Shown piece after piece: positions 44,362 to 53,606 of a stretch of DNA of 64,000 nucleotides (position 1 is the first letter of the stretch; every line of letters starts with the position of its first letter). This DNA comes from Nocardioides sp. cx-173 (GTDB lineage Bacteria > Actinomycetota > Actinomycetes > Propionibacteriales > Nocardioidaceae): assembly GCF_021117365.1 (NCBI RefSeq), contig NZ_CP088262.1:4218501-4282500 (forward strand). The letters are read 5' to 3'. A model generated the notes under the pieces. That model did no database searches and was not told where the DNA came from. It worked only from the letters and a program-made list of their open reading frames with translations. Both the position numbers and the translations under genes were made by a program.

Positions 44362-44967
44362 CCGAGCCCGCGCGCCGTCGGCCCGCAGCCCTTCGACCAG
44401 GTGCGCCAGCATCGGCCACAGCAGCTGCGCCTCCGGGTCCTCCACCACCTGGTGGAAGCCGGAGAGCTCGAGCATCACGTAGCCGTGCAGGGCGCTCCAG
44501 AACTGCCCCGCCACGGCGGCGGGGTCGTCCTCTCGGAGGCGGCCGCCGGCCATCGCCCGGCGTACCAGGTCGACGAGCTGGCCGAACGCCGCCAGCCCGA
44601 TGTCCAGCTCGTCGTCGTGCAGCCGGTAGCCGCCGAGGCTGGCCGAGCCGAACATCACCGCATACATCTGCGGGTCGGCCAGCGCGTGCTGGCGGTAGGC
44701 GACCGCCGCCCGGCGCAGGTCGTCGAGCGGGTCGTCGGTGGGCTCGACCTCCGCCACTCGCGCCACCAGCCGGCGAAAGCCCTCCGCGACGACCGCGCGG
44801 ACCAGCGCGGGCATCCCCCCGAAGTGGGTGTAGACGGCCATCGTCGAGGTCCCGGCCTCGCGCGCCAGGCGCCGGGTGGTCAGGGCCGCCGGCCCCTCCT
44901 CGCCCAGCAGCTGGGCCGCCTGCTCGAGCAGTCGGCGGCGGACGTCGGGCTGCTCGTTCTCAGACAC
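44359..44967 (-). CDS. TetR-family regulator
   Basis: A 202-residue regulator. The N-terminal HTH (about 8-55) reads LTTRRLAREAGTSTMAVYTHFGG, and the C-terminal WHG-type domain has LADPQMYAVMFGSA. It is divergent from the carotenoid oxygenase gene with 61 bp between starts, and two near-identical palindromes in that gap are likely operators. It should respond to a small hydrophobic ligand, unknown here. Confidence 0.88.
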   Translation of the reverse strand: MSENEQPDVRRRLLEQAAQLLGEEGPAALTTRRLAREAGTSTMAVYTHFGGMPALVRAVVAEGFRRLVARVAEVEPTDDPLDDLRRAAVAYRQHALADPQMYAVMFGSASLGGYRLHDDELDIGLAAFGQLVDLVRRAMAGGRLREDDPAAVAGQFWSALHGYVMLELSGFHQVVEDPEAQLLWPMLAHLVEGLRADGARAR

Positions 44968-44980
44968 CTTGCCAGTCTGT

Positions 44981-45017
44981 CATAACGGCGTTATGGTCGT
45001 CACATAACACCGTTATA
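44981..45017. promoter_or_regulatory. Two tandem TetR operators
   Basis: CATAACGGCGTTATG (44981-44995) is a perfect 15-bp palindrome. CATAACACCGTTATA (45003-45017) repeats it with three changes. The centres are 22 bp apart, two helical turns, fitting two dimers on one face in the divergent gap between tetR and the carotenoid oxygenase. Confidence 0.8.
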
Positions 45018-45028
45018 GGGAGACCCCC

Positions 45029-46411
45029 ATGAACCGCTACCTCCAGGACGGCTTCGCGCCCGTCGCCGACGAGCTGACGGCCTTCGACCTCCCGGTCACC
45101 GGCGCGCTGCCCGAGCACCTCGACGGGCGCTACCTGCGGATCGGCCCCAACCCGGCCGCCGACCCGGGCGAGGACTACCACTGGTTCCTCGGCGAGGGCA
45201 TGGTCCACGGCGTGCGGATCGAAGACGGCGCGGCCCGGTGGTACCGCAACCGCTGGGTGCGCCCCGAGTCCGGGGACTTCGCCCCCAACACCAACGTCGT
45301 GCAGCACCGAGGGCGCACGATGGCGCTCGTCGAGGCCGGGGCGCCGCCGTACGAGCTGAGCGAGGAGCTCGAGACCGTGGGCCGGTGCGGCTTCGCCGGC
45401 GACCTCGCCGCGGGCTACACCGCGCACCCGCACGAGGATCCCGCCACCGGGGAGCTGCACGCGGTGTCGTACAGCTGGACCCGCGGCAACCGGGTCGACT
45501 ACTCGGTGCTCGACACCTCCGGGCGGATCCGCCGCCAGGTCGAGGTGGAGGTCCACGGGAGCCCGATGATGCACGACTTCGCGCTCACCGAGCACTACGC
45601 GGTCATCTTCGACCTGCCCGTGACCTTCGACATCGACATGGTCGCCGGCCAGGTGCCGCGCCCGGTCCGGCTGGCGGCCAAGCTCGCGCTCAACAGCGTC
45701 GTCGGGCGCAACCCGATGCCCGACCGCGTGGTCGACGCCATGGCCCGGGGGGCAGGTACGCCGAGCAAGCTGCCGTACTCCTGGGATCCCGACTACCCCG
45801 CCCGGGTCGGCCTGCTGCCCCGCGAGGGCGCCGGGACCGACGTGCGGTGGTTCGAGATCGACCCCTGCTACGTCTTCCACACCCTCAACGCCTTCGAGGA
45901 CGGCGACGACGTGGTGATCGACGTGGTCCGCCACCCCCGCATGTTCGCGACCGACTTCACCGGACCCCACGAAGGGCCGTCGTCCCTGGTCCGCCTCACC
46001 GTCGACACCGTCGCCGGCAAGGTGCGCGAGCACCGCTACGACGAGCAGACCCAGGAGTTCCCCCGCCTCGACGAGCGCCGCACCGGACGCCGCCACCGCT
46101 ACGGCTGGTCGGTCGGCTTCGACGGCGTCACGCTCGGCGACTCGGTGCTGCTCCACGACGTCCAGGCCGGCACGACGCACACGCGCCGGCTGGGCCCGGG
46201 CAAGGAGGTGGGCGAGTTCTGCTTCGTGCCGGACGCCGACGATGCGGCCGAGGGCGCCGGCGTGGTCATGGGCTACGTCCACGACCGCAGCACCGCCCGC
46301 AGCGACCTGGTGCTCCTCGACGCGCAGACCCTCGAGGACGTCGCCACCGTCCACCTTCCCGGCCGCGTGCCCGCGGGCTTCCACGGCAACTGGGCGCCGG
46401 CGGGCGGGTAA
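45029..46411 (+). CDS. Carotenoid (apocarotenoid) cleavage oxygenase
   Basis: A 460-residue beta-propeller oxygenase. Four iron-binding histidines are recognisable: AHPHEDPATG, HDFALTEHYA, HTLNAFEDGD and the C-terminal AGFHGNW. The N-terminal GRYLRIGPNP is typical of the family. It cleaves a double bond of a carotenoid or stilbenoid. Next to the two TetR operators, so it is probably induced by its substrate or product. Confidence 0.93.
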   Translation: MNRYLQDGFAPVADELTAFDLPVTGALPEHLDGRYLRIGPNPAADPGEDYHWFLGEGMVHGVRIEDGAARWYRNRWVRPESGDFAPNTNVVQHRGRTMALVEAGAPPYELSEELETVGRCGFAGDLAAGYTAHPHEDPATGELHAVSYSWTRGNRVDYSVLDTSGRIRRQVEVEVHGSPMMHDFALTEHYAVIFDLPVTFDIDMVAGQVPRPVRLAAKLALNSVVGRNPMPDRVVDAMARGAGTPSKLPYSWDPDYPARVGLLPREGAGTDVRWFEIDPCYVFHTLNAFEDGDDVVIDVVRHPRMFATDFTGPHEGPSSLVRLTVDTVAGKVREHRYDEQTQEFPRLDERRTGRRHRYGWSVGFDGVTLGDSVLLHDVQAGTTHTRRLGPGKEVGEFCFVPDADDAAEGAGVVMGYVHDRSTARSDLVLLDAQTLEDVATVHLPGRVPAGFHGNWAPAGG

Positions 46412-46417
46412 CCGCGC

Positions 46418-47356
46418 TCAGGCCGGCGGCGGGGTGATGACCTCGCCGCGGGCGAGCACTGGGAGGTCGCGGCCGAGGGTGACGTCGAGGGGGTTGGTGA
46501 GGCAGCGGATCGAGCCGCCGCCCTTGTGGAACTCCGACACCTCCACGACCACGACCTCGAAGCCCCACGACTCGAGCTGCGCGCGCACCCGCGCGGGGCA
46601 GGCCGGCATCACGACGGTGCGGCCCACCACGACCGAGTTGGCCGCGAACGTCGTGAGCGCCTCCTGCTCGGTGAGCACGAGCGGCTCGGGCACGAGCTCC
46701 ATCAGGGCCCGCGCGGACGGCGCGTCGAGGGCCGCGGGGCAGACCAGCGCCCGGCGCGAGTCGAGCGGGCAGAAGGCCAGGTCGAGGTGGTACATCCCCG
46801 GATGGGTGAGGCGCAGGCCGCGCACGCGCACGCCGAGCTCGAGCGCGAGGTGCTTGAGCGCGAGCTCCTCGGTGCGCGGGCCGAAGCCCACGACGAGCGC
46901 GTCGCCGAACGCGAACGCGTCGCCGGCCTCCAGGTGCGCGCCCACGCCCTCGCGGCCGACGTACGACGTCGTCCAGCCGCGCCCGGCGAACCACTGCTGG
47001 GCGGAGCCGGTCTCCATGCGGCGCTGGGGGTAGCGCATGTGCGACATCACCACGTGCGGGTCGCCGGCGGTGCGGAGCAGCGCGAGGCCGAGGTTCATCG
47101 CATAGACCATGTCCGGCGCGTCCTCGCGCTGCGGCAGCACGTCGATCCTGGCGCCGAGGCCGCGCAGGGTGCCGACCAGGGCAGCCCACTGGTCGCTCGC
47201 GCGCGCCGGGTCGGGCTGGACGTCGGGGTCCATGAACGGGTTGATCGCGTAGTCGATGCGGAAGTGCGTCGGCTCGACGACCGCGTAGTGGCTGCCCCAA
47301 GCCAGCTCCGCCAGCTCCGCCGGCTCCGCGGTGGTGGGATCGGTGAACTCGGTCAT
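46418..47356 (-). CDS. DDAH-like amidinotransferase-superfamily hydrolase
   Basis: A 312-residue protein of the guanidino-modifying fold. The likely nucleophile is the Cys of GGGSIRCLTNP near the C-terminus, with catalytic His in HPGMYHLDLAFCPL and Asp/Glu around HLEAGDAFAFGD. These fit dimethylargininase-like enzymes, which hydrolyse methylated arginine or a related guanidine. ATG 47356 is chosen at the family start. It is divergent from an FCD-type GntR gene. Confidence 0.8.
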   Translation of the reverse strand: MTEFTDPTTAEPAELAELAWGSHYAVVEPTHFRIDYAINPFMDPDVQPDPARASDQWAALVGTLRGLGARIDVLPQREDAPDMVYAMNLGLALLRTAGDPHVVMSHMRYPQRRMETGSAQQWFAGRGWTTSYVGREGVGAHLEAGDAFAFGDALVVGFGPRTEELALKHLALELGVRVRGLRLTHPGMYHLDLAFCPLDSRRALVCPAALDAPSARALMELVPEPLVLTEQEALTTFAANSVVVGRTVVMPACPARVRAQLESWGFEVVVVEVSEFHKGGGSIRCLTNPLDVTLGRDLPVLARGEVITPPPA

Positions 47357-47380
47357 GGGGTCACCGGCTCTCTGCGAAGA

Positions 47381-47399
47381 ATTGTCAGACAATCTGACA
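47381..47399. promoter_or_regulatory. Overlapping palindromes, candidate GntR operator
   Basis: ATTGTCAGACAAT (47381-47393) and TGTCAGA-CAA-TCTGACA (47383-47399) are both perfect and overlap. TTGTCAGACAA (47382-47392) fits the FadR-type pattern TNGTNNNACNA. They lie between the divergent DDAH-like and GntR genes. Confidence 0.7.
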
Positions 47400-47456
47400 G
47401 AACTCGCAGTGTAGGCCACGCGGGCGGACGCGCACCATGGCGAGCCGGGCGTGGCG

Positions 47457-47462
47457 CACAAT
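47457..47462 (+). promoter_or_regulatory. Candidate -10 hexamer CACAAT for the GntR gene
   Basis: Six nucleotides before ATG 47469; leaderless spacing. Confidence 0.35.
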
Positions 47463-47468
47463 GGGGGT

Positions 47469-48140
47469 ATGGCCGAGCCGTTCGCGACCCTCCACCTGGA
47501 GCACGCCTCCACCGTGGACCGGGCGGCCGACGAGCTGCGGCGGGCCATCTTCGACGGCGAGCTGGAGTCCGGCACCAACCTGCGCGAGGTCGCCCTCGCC
47601 GCCTCCCTCGGCGTCTCGAGGCCGACCGTCCGCGAGGCCCTCACGATCCTCGTGGCCGAGGGCATCGCCACCCGCGAGCCGCACCGCGGCGTGAGCGTCT
47701 CGACGCCGGAGGCCGACTCGGTGCGCGACGTCTGCGCGGCGCGGTGGGTCCTGGAGGGCGCCGGGGTACGCCGCTGGCGTGAGGCCACCGACGAGCAGCG
47801 GGCGCGCGTGCACGAGACGCTCGCGGCCTACATCTCGGCGGTCCGCCGGGGCGCGTCGTACCAGCGGCTCAACGAGCGCCACCTCGACTTCCACGTCTCC
47901 CTCGTCGGTCTCACCGGCAGCGAGCGCCTCGTGCACATGGCCGACAACCTGGTCGTCGAGCTCAAGCTGGCACTGGCCCAGGTCGACCGGATCCGCCGCA
48001 ACGCCCACGACCAGGCCGACTCGCACGCGGCGCTGGTCCAGCTGCTCGACGACGACGACATCGACGGTGCGTCGGAGTTCCTGCGTCGCCACCTGGCCGA
48101 CGCGGAGGTCGCGATCATCGAGGCACTGGGGCTCGCCTGA
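47469..48140 (+). CDS. GntR-family regulator, FCD (FadR/VanR) subgroup
   Basis: A 223-residue regulator. The winged HTH (about 15-80) has LREVALAASLGVSRPTVREAL, and the FCD effector domain (about 90-215) has helices with metal-site candidates NERHLDFHVSLVG, DSHAALVQLL and FLRRHLADAE. It probably controls the divergent DDAH-like gene by the palindromes at 47381-47399. ATG 47469 is preferred over GTG 47451 because of a candidate -10 hexamer just upstream and the usual family start. Confidence 0.88.
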   Translation: MAEPFATLHLEHASTVDRAADELRRAIFDGELESGTNLREVALAASLGVSRPTVREALTILVAEGIATREPHRGVSVSTPEADSVRDVCAARWVLEGAGVRRWREATDEQRARVHETLAAYISAVRRGASYQRLNERHLDFHVSLVGLTGSERLVHMADNLVVELKLALAQVDRIRRNAHDQADSHAALVQLLDDDDIDGASEFLRRHLADAEVAIIEALGLA

Positions 48141-48158
48141 CCTGTCAGACTGACGCCC

Positions 48159-48554
48159 GTGCGCTTCCTGACCTGGCTCCTGACGACCGCCATCGCCTTG
48201 GCGACGGCATCCTGGGTGATCGACGGCATCCGCTTCACCGGAGCCGGCTCCGGCACCGAGGAGCTCCGAGAGAAGCTGGTGCCGCTGATCCTGGTCTCGC
48301 TCATCCTGGGCGTGGTCACGTCGTTCGTGAAGCCGGTGCTGACGTTCCTGTCGATCCCGTTCATCATCGTCACGCTCGGGCTGTTCCTGCTCGTGATCAA
48401 CGCGGGGATGCTGATGCTCACCGGCTGGCTGGCCGAGAAGCTCGACATCGGCTTTGAGGTGACCGGGTTCTGGCCGGCCGTCGGCGGCGCGATCATCATC
48501 ACGCTCGTCACCTGGATCGTCGACGGCCTCATCGGCCCCGACGAGAAGCGGTGA
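48159..48554 (+). CDS. Phage-holin-4-like small membrane protein
   Basis: A 131-residue protein with four hydrophobic helices and the family marks PLILVSLILGVVTSFVKPVL and LPF-type SIPFIIVTLGLFLLVINAGML. Despite the name of the family (PF04020 type), such proteins are chromosomal and not tied to phages. GTG 48159 follows a short gap after the GntR stop. Its TGA overlaps the GTG of the phosphatase gene, making a three-gene coupled unit. Confidence 0.82.
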   Translation: MRFLTWLLTTAIALATASWVIDGIRFTGAGSGTEELREKLVPLILVSLILGVVTSFVKPVLTFLSIPFIIVTLGLFLLVINAGMLMLTGWLAEKLDIGFEVTGFWPAVGGAIIITLVTWIVDGLIGPDEKR

Positions 48555-49081
48555 GCCCCGCCGTCCCCCCGGCGCGCACCCCCGGGGCCTACGCCGTCGC
48601 GCTGGTCTGCCTCGGCAACATCTGCCGCTCCCCCATGGCCGACGTGGTGCTGCAGGAGCACCTGGCGCGCGCCGGGCTGGACGACCGGGTCACGGTCGCC
48701 AGCTGCGGCACCGGCGACTGGCACGTGGGCAACCGCATGGACAGCCGGGCGGCGGCCACGCTCGACGCCGCCGGCTACGACCCCACGCGGCACCGCGCCC
48801 AGACCCTCGACCCGTCCTGGTTCGAGCGCTTCGACCTGCTGCTCGCCATGGACCGCACCAACCTCGAGGACGTGCGCGCGCTGAGCGCCTCGGTAGGGGG
48901 CTCGACCCGGGACCCCGATCGCGTCATGCTGTTCCGCAGCTTCGACCCCGTCGAGCCCGGGGGTGAGGTGCCGGACCCGTACTACGGTGGGGACAGCGGC
49001 TTCGAGGAGGTACTCGCCATGGTCGAACGCACCACGGCCGAGCTCGTCGCCGCCCTGGCGCGAGAGCTCGACCACCCGTGA
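48551..49081 (+). CDS. Low-molecular-weight protein-tyrosine-phosphatase family protein
   Basis: A 176-residue enzyme. The P-loop is CLGNICRSP (nucleophile Cys20, Arg26) and the general acid is the Asp of VPDPYYGG near residue 140. Length matches the family with a short N-terminal extension. GTG 48551 overlaps the previous stop, and its own stop overlaps the GTG of the fructosamine kinase gene. In this pairing LMW phosphatases have been shown to act on protein ribulosamine 5-phosphates, so it may serve deglycation rather than tyrosine signalling. Confidence 0.88.
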   Translation: MSPAVPPARTPGAYAVALVCLGNICRSPMADVVLQEHLARAGLDDRVTVASCGTGDWHVGNRMDSRAAATLDAAGYDPTRHRAQTLDPSWFERFDLLLAMDRTNLEDVRALSASVGGSTRDPDRVMLFRSFDPVEPGGEVPDPYYGGDSGFEEVLAMVERTTAELVAALARELDHP

Positions 49082-49935
49082 CCCGCCAGCCGCTGGTCGC
49101 CCGACTGGCCGAGGACCTGCTCGGCTCCTCGGTCGTCGCGACGGCACCCGTGGCCGGCGGCGACATCTGCACCGCCACGAAGCTCCGCCTCTCCGACGGC
49201 ACCACGGCGCTCATGAAGACGCTCTCGCACGCGCCCGAGGCCTTCTTCGAGACCGAGGCCGCGGGCCTGCGCTGGATCGCCGACGCCGGCGGCGTCGGTG
49301 TGCCCGAGGTCCTCGCGGTGGACGCCGAGTGCCTGATCCTGCGCTGGGTCGAGTCCGGGCGCAACAGCATCGAGTCCGCTGCTGCCTTCGGCCGGGCGCT
49401 GGCCACCACCCACGCCGCCGGCGCCGCGGCGTACGGCGCCGAGGCCGACGGCTTCATCGGCCGGCTGCCGCTGCCCAACCGCGCGACGCCCACCTGGGCG
49501 GAGTTCTACGCCGTCCGCCGCGTGCTGCCCTACCTGAAGCTGGCCCGCGACCGCGGCGCCGTCACCGACGCCGACGCCGCGGCCGTCGAGGCGGTCGTCG
49601 GGCGGCTGCCAGCCCTGCTGCCCGAGGAGCCGCCGGCCCGCCTGCACGGCGACCTGTGGAACGGCAACGTGCTGTGGGGCCAGGACGGCCAGGTGTGGGT
49701 CATCGACCCCGCGGCGTACGGCGGGCACCGCGAGGTCGACCTCGCCATGCTCTCGCTGTTCGGCCTGCCGCACCTGCCGCGGGTGCTCGACGCCTACGAC
49801 GAGGCCACCCCGCTCGCCGACGGCTGGGAGGACCGCCTCGGCCTGCACCAGCTCTTCCCGCTCCTCGTCCACGCCTGCCTCTTCGGTGGCGGCTACGGCA
49901 CCCGCGCGGCCGAGACCGCCGCCCGCTACACCTGA
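49078..49935 (+). CDS. Fructosamine/ribulosamine 3-kinase family protein
   Basis: A 285-residue kinase-like protein. It has the catalytic loop [12 protein letters not shown] and metal Asp in [18 protein letters not shown], as in the FN3K family. Such kinases phosphorylate sugars attached to protein amines so that they come off spontaneously. Start GTG 49078 overlaps the phosphatase stop. The residues binding the nucleotide, MKTL in place of the VAVK type, are conserved in position. Confidence 0.9.
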   Translation: MTRQPLVARLAEDLLGSSVVATAPVAGGDICTATKLRLSDGTTALMKTLSHAPEAFFETEAAGLRWIADAGGVGVPEVLAVDAECLILRWVESGRNSIESAAAFGRALATTHAAGAAAYGAEADGFIGRLPLPNRATPTWAEFYAVRRVLPYLKLARDRGAVTDADAAAVEAVVGRLPALLPEEPPARLHGDLWNGNVLWGQDGQVWVIDPAAYGGHREVDLAMLSLFGLPHLPRVLDAYDEATPLADGWEDRLGLHQLFPLLVHACLFGGGYGTRAAETAARYT

Positions 49936-49997
49936 CCCGTCACTGGGGGGTGGGGCTTCTCAGGGGCGGCTCAGGCAGTCCTGGCACAGTGGAGGCC

Positions 49998-50696
49998 GTG
50001 CCTCCCGTCCCCAAGCCGCGCGTCCTCGTGGTCGAGGACGACCGCGCCGTACGGGAGTCGCTGCGGCGCTCGCTGGAGTTCAACGGCTACGACGTGCGGC
50101 TGGCCGGGGACGGCGCGGAGGCGCTGGCCACGATCGGGGCGGCCCAGCCCGACGTCGTGGTGATGGACGTGATGATGCCGCGCCTGGACGGGCTGGAGAC
50201 GACGCGCGCCCTGCGCACCGCCGGCAACCGGGTGCCGATCCTGGTGCTCACCGCCCGCGACGCCGTGGGCGACCGGGTCGAGGGGCTGGACGCGGGGGCC
50301 GACGACTACCTCACCAAGCCGTTCGCGCTGCAGGAGCTGCTCGCCCGGCTCCGGGCGCTGCTGCGCCGGGTGGTCCAGGACGAGGACGCCCCCGAGGAGG
50401 TCCTGACCTTCGCCGACCTGTCGATGAACGTCGCCACCCGCGAGGTGTTCCGCGGCCAGCGGCGCATGGAGCTGACGCGCACGGAGTTCACGCTGCTGGA
50501 GATGTTCCTGCGGCGGCCGCGGCGGGTCCTGGAGCGGGCGTTCATCCTCGAGGAGGTGTGGGGCTACGACTTCCCGACCACCGCCAACTCCCTCGAGGTG
50601 TACGTCGGCTACCTGCGCCGCAAGACCGAGGCCGAGGGCGAGCCACGACTGATCCACACCGTGCGCGGTGTCGGCTACGTGCTGAAGGAGTCATGA
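49998..50696 (+). CDS. OmpR-family response regulator, MprA-like
   Basis: A 232-residue regulator. The receiver domain (about 8-122) has [12 protein letters not shown], phosphoacceptor Asp in [12 protein letters not shown] and KPF for the conserved Lys. The winged HTH (about 135-230) ends [16 protein letters not shown] 49998 is chosen since the receiver starts within ten residues. Its stop overlaps the ATG of the kinase (ATGA). The pair resembles mycobacterial MprAB, which responds to envelope stress. Confidence 0.9.
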   Translation: MPPVPKPRVLVVEDDRAVRESLRRSLEFNGYDVRLAGDGAEALATIGAAQPDVVVMDVMMPRLDGLETTRALRTAGNRVPILVLTARDAVGDRVEGLDAGADDYLTKPFALQELLARLRALLRRVVQDEDAPEEVLTFADLSMNVATREVFRGQRRMELTRTEFTLLEMFLRRPRRVLERAFILEEVWGYDFPTTANSLEVYVGYLRRKTEAEGEPRLIHTVRGVGYVLKES

Positions 50697-52150
50697 GCAC
50701 CGACACCCCCGCGAAGGCCGTCGGCGGCGGCTGGTTCCACTACCGACGCTCGCTGGCGAGCCGAGTGACCCTCCTGACGACGATGGCGGTAGGGCTGACC
50801 GTGGCCTTCCTCGCCGCCGGCGCCTACGTCACCGTGCGCATGCAGCTGCAGTCGACGCTGGACGACACGCTCATGGAGCGGGCCTACCAGACCACCAAGG
50901 CGCCGACCCTGATCGACCGGCGCACCGGTGACGAGCTGCCGGCCTGGGCCGTGCTCGCGACCGACCTGCGGATCGCCGTCGTGTTCTCCGACGGCTCCAC
51001 GCCGTACCGGCCGGAGAAGCTCGACGACGCCCCTCGGCTCGGCAGCCCCGAGCTGGCCGTCGCGCGGGGCGAGGCGAAGTCCAGCATCCGCACGGTGGTC
51101 GGCGGCGACCAGGAGTACCGGGCGGTCACCGTGCCCTACGGCGACGGCCAGGCGCTGGTGATCGCCCAGTCGCTGGAGGGCCAGCAGCGGGTGCTCACCA
51201 AGCTCGGCGTGGTGATGGCGACGTTCGGCCTGCTCGGCGTGCTCGCGGCCGGCATGGCCGGCTGGGGGGTGGCCCGCAACGGCCTGCGACCCGTGCGCCG
51301 GCTGACCAGCTCGGTCGAGCGGATCGCCCGCACCGAGGACCTGACCCCGCTGCCGGTGGAGGGCGACGACGAGATCGCCCGGCTGGCCTCGGCGTTCAAC
51401 CAGATGCTGCTGGCGCTGGGCGCCTCGCGCGATCGCCAGCGCCAGCTCGTCGCCGACGCCGGCCACGAGCTGCGTACGCCGCTGACCTCGCTGCGCACCA
51501 ACGTGGACCTGCTCACCCAGGCGTCCTCCCCCGGCGGGCCCGACCTGCCGACCGAGGCGCGCGAGGAGCTGCTCGACGACATCCGGGCCCAGATCGAGGA
51601 GCTGACCACGCTCATCGGCGACCTGGTCGAGCTCGCGCGCGACGAGCCGCTGGCCCGCGTGGTCGAGCCGGTCGACCTGACCGGCATCGTCGACCACGCG
51701 ATCAGCCGGGTGCGGCTGCGCGCGCCGTCCCTGACCTTCGACGTGGACGCCGAGCCGTGGTGGGTCGTCGGCGAGGCCAGCGGGCTGGAGCGCGCTGTCA
51801 CCAACCTGCTCGACAACGCCGCCAAGTGGAGCCCGCCCGGCGGCCGGGTCACGGTCCGGCTCACGCGCGGCGTGCTGATCGTCGACGACGAGGGGCCCGG
51901 CATCGCCGAGGCCGATCGGCCGCACGTGTTCGACCGGTTCTGGCGCGCCGACGAGTCCCGGGGCCTGCCGGGCTCCGGCCTCGGGCTCTCGATCGTACGG
52001 CAGGTCGCGGAGCGGCACTCCGGATCGGTCGAGGCGACCGTGGCGCCCAGCGGCGGCGCCCGGCTGGTCATGTGGCTGCCGGGCTCCGAGGAGCCGGCCC
52101 CGCCTTCCCCACCGGATCCCCGAGAGGACGCGCATGCGCGTACGTCGTAA
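50693..52150 (+). CDS. Sensor histidine kinase, MprB-like
   Basis: A 485-residue two-helix membrane kinase. Helix 1 (about 24-46), an extracytoplasmic domain (about 47-165), helix 2 (about 170-195), HAMP ([16 protein letters not shown]), HisKA (His in [14 protein letters not shown]) and HATPase ([34 protein letters not shown]). ATG 50693 overlaps the response regulator stop. The last 17 bases overlap the following lipoprotein gene. Confidence 0.92.
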   Translation: MSTDTPAKAVGGGWFHYRRSLASRVTLLTTMAVGLTVAFLAAGAYVTVRMQLQSTLDDTLMERAYQTTKAPTLIDRRTGDELPAWAVLATDLRIAVVFSDGSTPYRPEKLDDAPRLGSPELAVARGEAKSSIRTVVGGDQEYRAVTVPYGDGQALVIAQSLEGQQRVLTKLGVVMATFGLLGVLAAGMAGWGVARNGLRPVRRLTSSVERIARTEDLTPLPVEGDDEIARLASAFNQMLLALGASRDRQRQLVADAGHELRTPLTSLRTNVDLLTQASSPGGPDLPTEAREELLDDIRAQIEELTTLIGDLVELARDEPLARVVEPVDLTGIVDHAISRVRLRAPSLTFDVDAEPWWVVGEASGLERAVTNLLDNAAKWSPPGGRVTVRLTRGVLIVDDEGPGIAEADRPHVFDRFWRADESRGLPGSGLGLSIVRQVAERHSGSVEATVAPSGGARLVMWLPGSEEPAPPSPPDPREDAHARTS

Positions 52151-52676
52151 CGCCCTCGCGGCGCTGCTGCTGGCCCCCCTGCTCGGCGGCCTGCTGACCG
52201 CCTGCTCCGAGGACGAGCCGCCGCCGAGCCCGCACGGGGAGGCCGCCGAGCCGTGGAACCCCTGCGACGGCATCACCCCCGCCCAGGCGCGCAAGGCCTT
52301 CGGCACCGCGTTCACGATCGACGAGGGGGCCGAGGGCGAGCCGCGGTGCGTGCTGACCCCGCAGGAGAAGGGGGGGCCCGCGATGGAGGCCAACTACCTG
52401 CTGTTCCCCGCCGGCCTCGACGCCGCCTTCGAGGGCATGGGCGAGCTCGAGGGCGAGATCCTCGAGATCGACGTGCCGGGCGCCGACGACGCCCGCCTGG
52501 TCATCAGCCCGGAGCAGGACTCGCTGCTGATCAGCGGCTTCGTGCAGAACGGCGACCTGATCCAGACCCTCAACCTGGTCGACCCGGCGCCGTTCGACCG
52601 CGCGGCCGCTGTTCGCGGGATGCGCCAGGCGCTGGCCGCGTTCTCCGCGCACGCCCAGAGCGCGGACATCACCTGA
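52134..52676 (+). CDS. Lipoprotein of unknown function (DUF3558-like)
   Basis: A 180-residue protein with a signal peptide ending LTAC (lipidated Cys24), then a short domain with two cysteines (CDGI, CVLT) resembling DUF3558-type actinobacterial lipoproteins. It begins inside the kinase gene, so it is probably translated from the same message and may be a periplasmic partner of the two-component system. Exact function is unknown. Confidence 0.75.
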   Translation: MRVRRNALAALLLAPLLGGLLTACSEDEPPPSPHGEAAEPWNPCDGITPAQARKAFGTAFTIDEGAEGEPRCVLTPQEKGGPAMEANYLLFPAGLDAAFEGMGELEGEILEIDVPGADDARLVISPEQDSLLISGFVQNGDLIQTLNLVDPAPFDRAAAVRGMRQALAAFSAHAQSADIT

Positions 52677-52935
52677 TCCGGCGCTCCCCGTGCAGGGCGA
52701 GCAGGCCGCCGACGACCGGGAGGCAGCCCAGGAGGCGATCGCGGGGGCGGAAGCCCGGGGCCAGGAGCACGATCACCGCGACGCAGAGGTAGACCGCGCC
52801 GTGGACCGGGCCCATGGTCTGGGTCACGGCGCGGTGGTGGGCGGTGGCGAGGTTGACCAGCAGCGTCCCGAGCGTCGCCACCTCGAGCACGGCCAGGACC
52901 GCGAGCGTGAGTAGCACGCCGCGCGCCGGCCTCAC
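52669..52935 (-). CDS. Small membrane protein (DUF3817-like)
   Basis: An 88-residue protein with three hydrophobic segments. The middle TMGPVHGAVYLCVAVIVLL fits the GPVHG mark of DUF3817. GTG 52935 overlaps the stop of the upstream membrane protein gene. Its end overlaps the lipoprotein gene on the other strand by 8 bp. Function unknown. Confidence 0.7.
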   Translation of the reverse strand: MRPARGVLLTLAVLAVLEVATLGTLLVNLATAHHRAVTQTMGPVHGAVYLCVAVIVLLAPGFRPRDRLLGCLPVVGGLLALHGERRIR

Positions 52936-53402
52936 GAGACGTAGTCCGAGCCGGGCCGGACCACCATGAGGATGACCACGGCGGCCCAGAGCAGGTTGAA
53001 GATGCCGGCGAGCATCCCGATCCGGGCGAGCTGCCGCCGGTCCAGCGGGTCTGACAGCGCGGCCGCCTGCGCCGGCACGATCCGGAAGGCGAGCACGCCA
53101 CCGGCCACTGCGGTGAGCACCATGGCGACCGAGATCCAGACCTCCCCGAAGCGGCCCTGCACGAACGACAGTGCGATCCCGACGAGCGGCACCAGGATCC
53201 CGATGACGCCGTAGACCCGAGTGATCCGGTGCAGCGCCTGCGCCACGGCCAGCGAGCGGCCGGCGTCCCGGACGGTCGCCCCGGCGGTCGCCCCGACGGT
53301 GGACACGGGGGCGTAGCGCGGGAAGAGCGAGCTCGCGATCGCCACCGGCCCGACGAACAGGATGCCGCCGAGCACGTGCACGGCCAGCAGTGCGGCTTCC
53401 AA
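52932..53402 (-). CDS. Integral membrane protein (DUF2269-like)
   Basis: A 156-residue protein with four hydrophobic helices (LLAVHVLGGILFVGPVAIA at the N-terminus, FNLLWAAVVILMVV at the end). TTG 53402 is selected because GGAGGA lies just upstream and no ATG or GTG fits the helix start. The stop overlaps the GTG of the next gene, so both are made together. Function unknown. Confidence 0.65.
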   Translation of the reverse strand: MEAALLAVHVLGGILFVGPVAIASSLFPRYAPVSTVGATAGATVRDAGRSLAVAQALHRITRVYGVIGILVPLVGIALSFVQGRFGEVWISVAMVLTAVAGGVLAFRIVPAQAAALSDPLDRRQLARIGMLAGIFNLLWAAVVILMVVRPGSDYVS

Positions 53403-53523
53403 GGGTCCTCCGTAGGTCGTGTCCCGCCCGTACACCGGGCGCGCTCCGCCGAGTGCCCGGCCGGGACCCCTCGACGCTAGGGCGCCGCACAGGGGTGCCA
53501 CCAGTGGCCTGATCGCCACCTAT

Positions 53524-53536
53524 CGCAAGGATTGCG
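53524..53536. promoter_or_regulatory. Short palindrome upstream of the GlxA-type regulator
   Basis: CGCAA-GGA-TTGCG in the 204-bp gap between divergent genes, 70 bp before ATG 53607. A possible operator; the binding protein is not known. Confidence 0.3.
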
Positions 53537-53593
53537 CCACGCCGTCTGGCCGGTGGTTGAGCCGTATCGGGTTGTCATGGGATCGGCGCTCGC

Positions 53594-53599
53594 TAGCAT
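53594..53599 (+). promoter_or_regulatory. Candidate -10 hexamer TAGCAT
   Basis: Seven nucleotides before ATG 53607; leaderless spacing. Confidence 0.45.
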
Positions 53600-53606
53600 T
53601 CCTGCC

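Noticed and set aside
48159..48554. Phage remnant suggested by the holin family name
   Set aside because: No other phage gene is near, and proteins of this family are ordinary chromosomal membrane proteins in actinobacteria.
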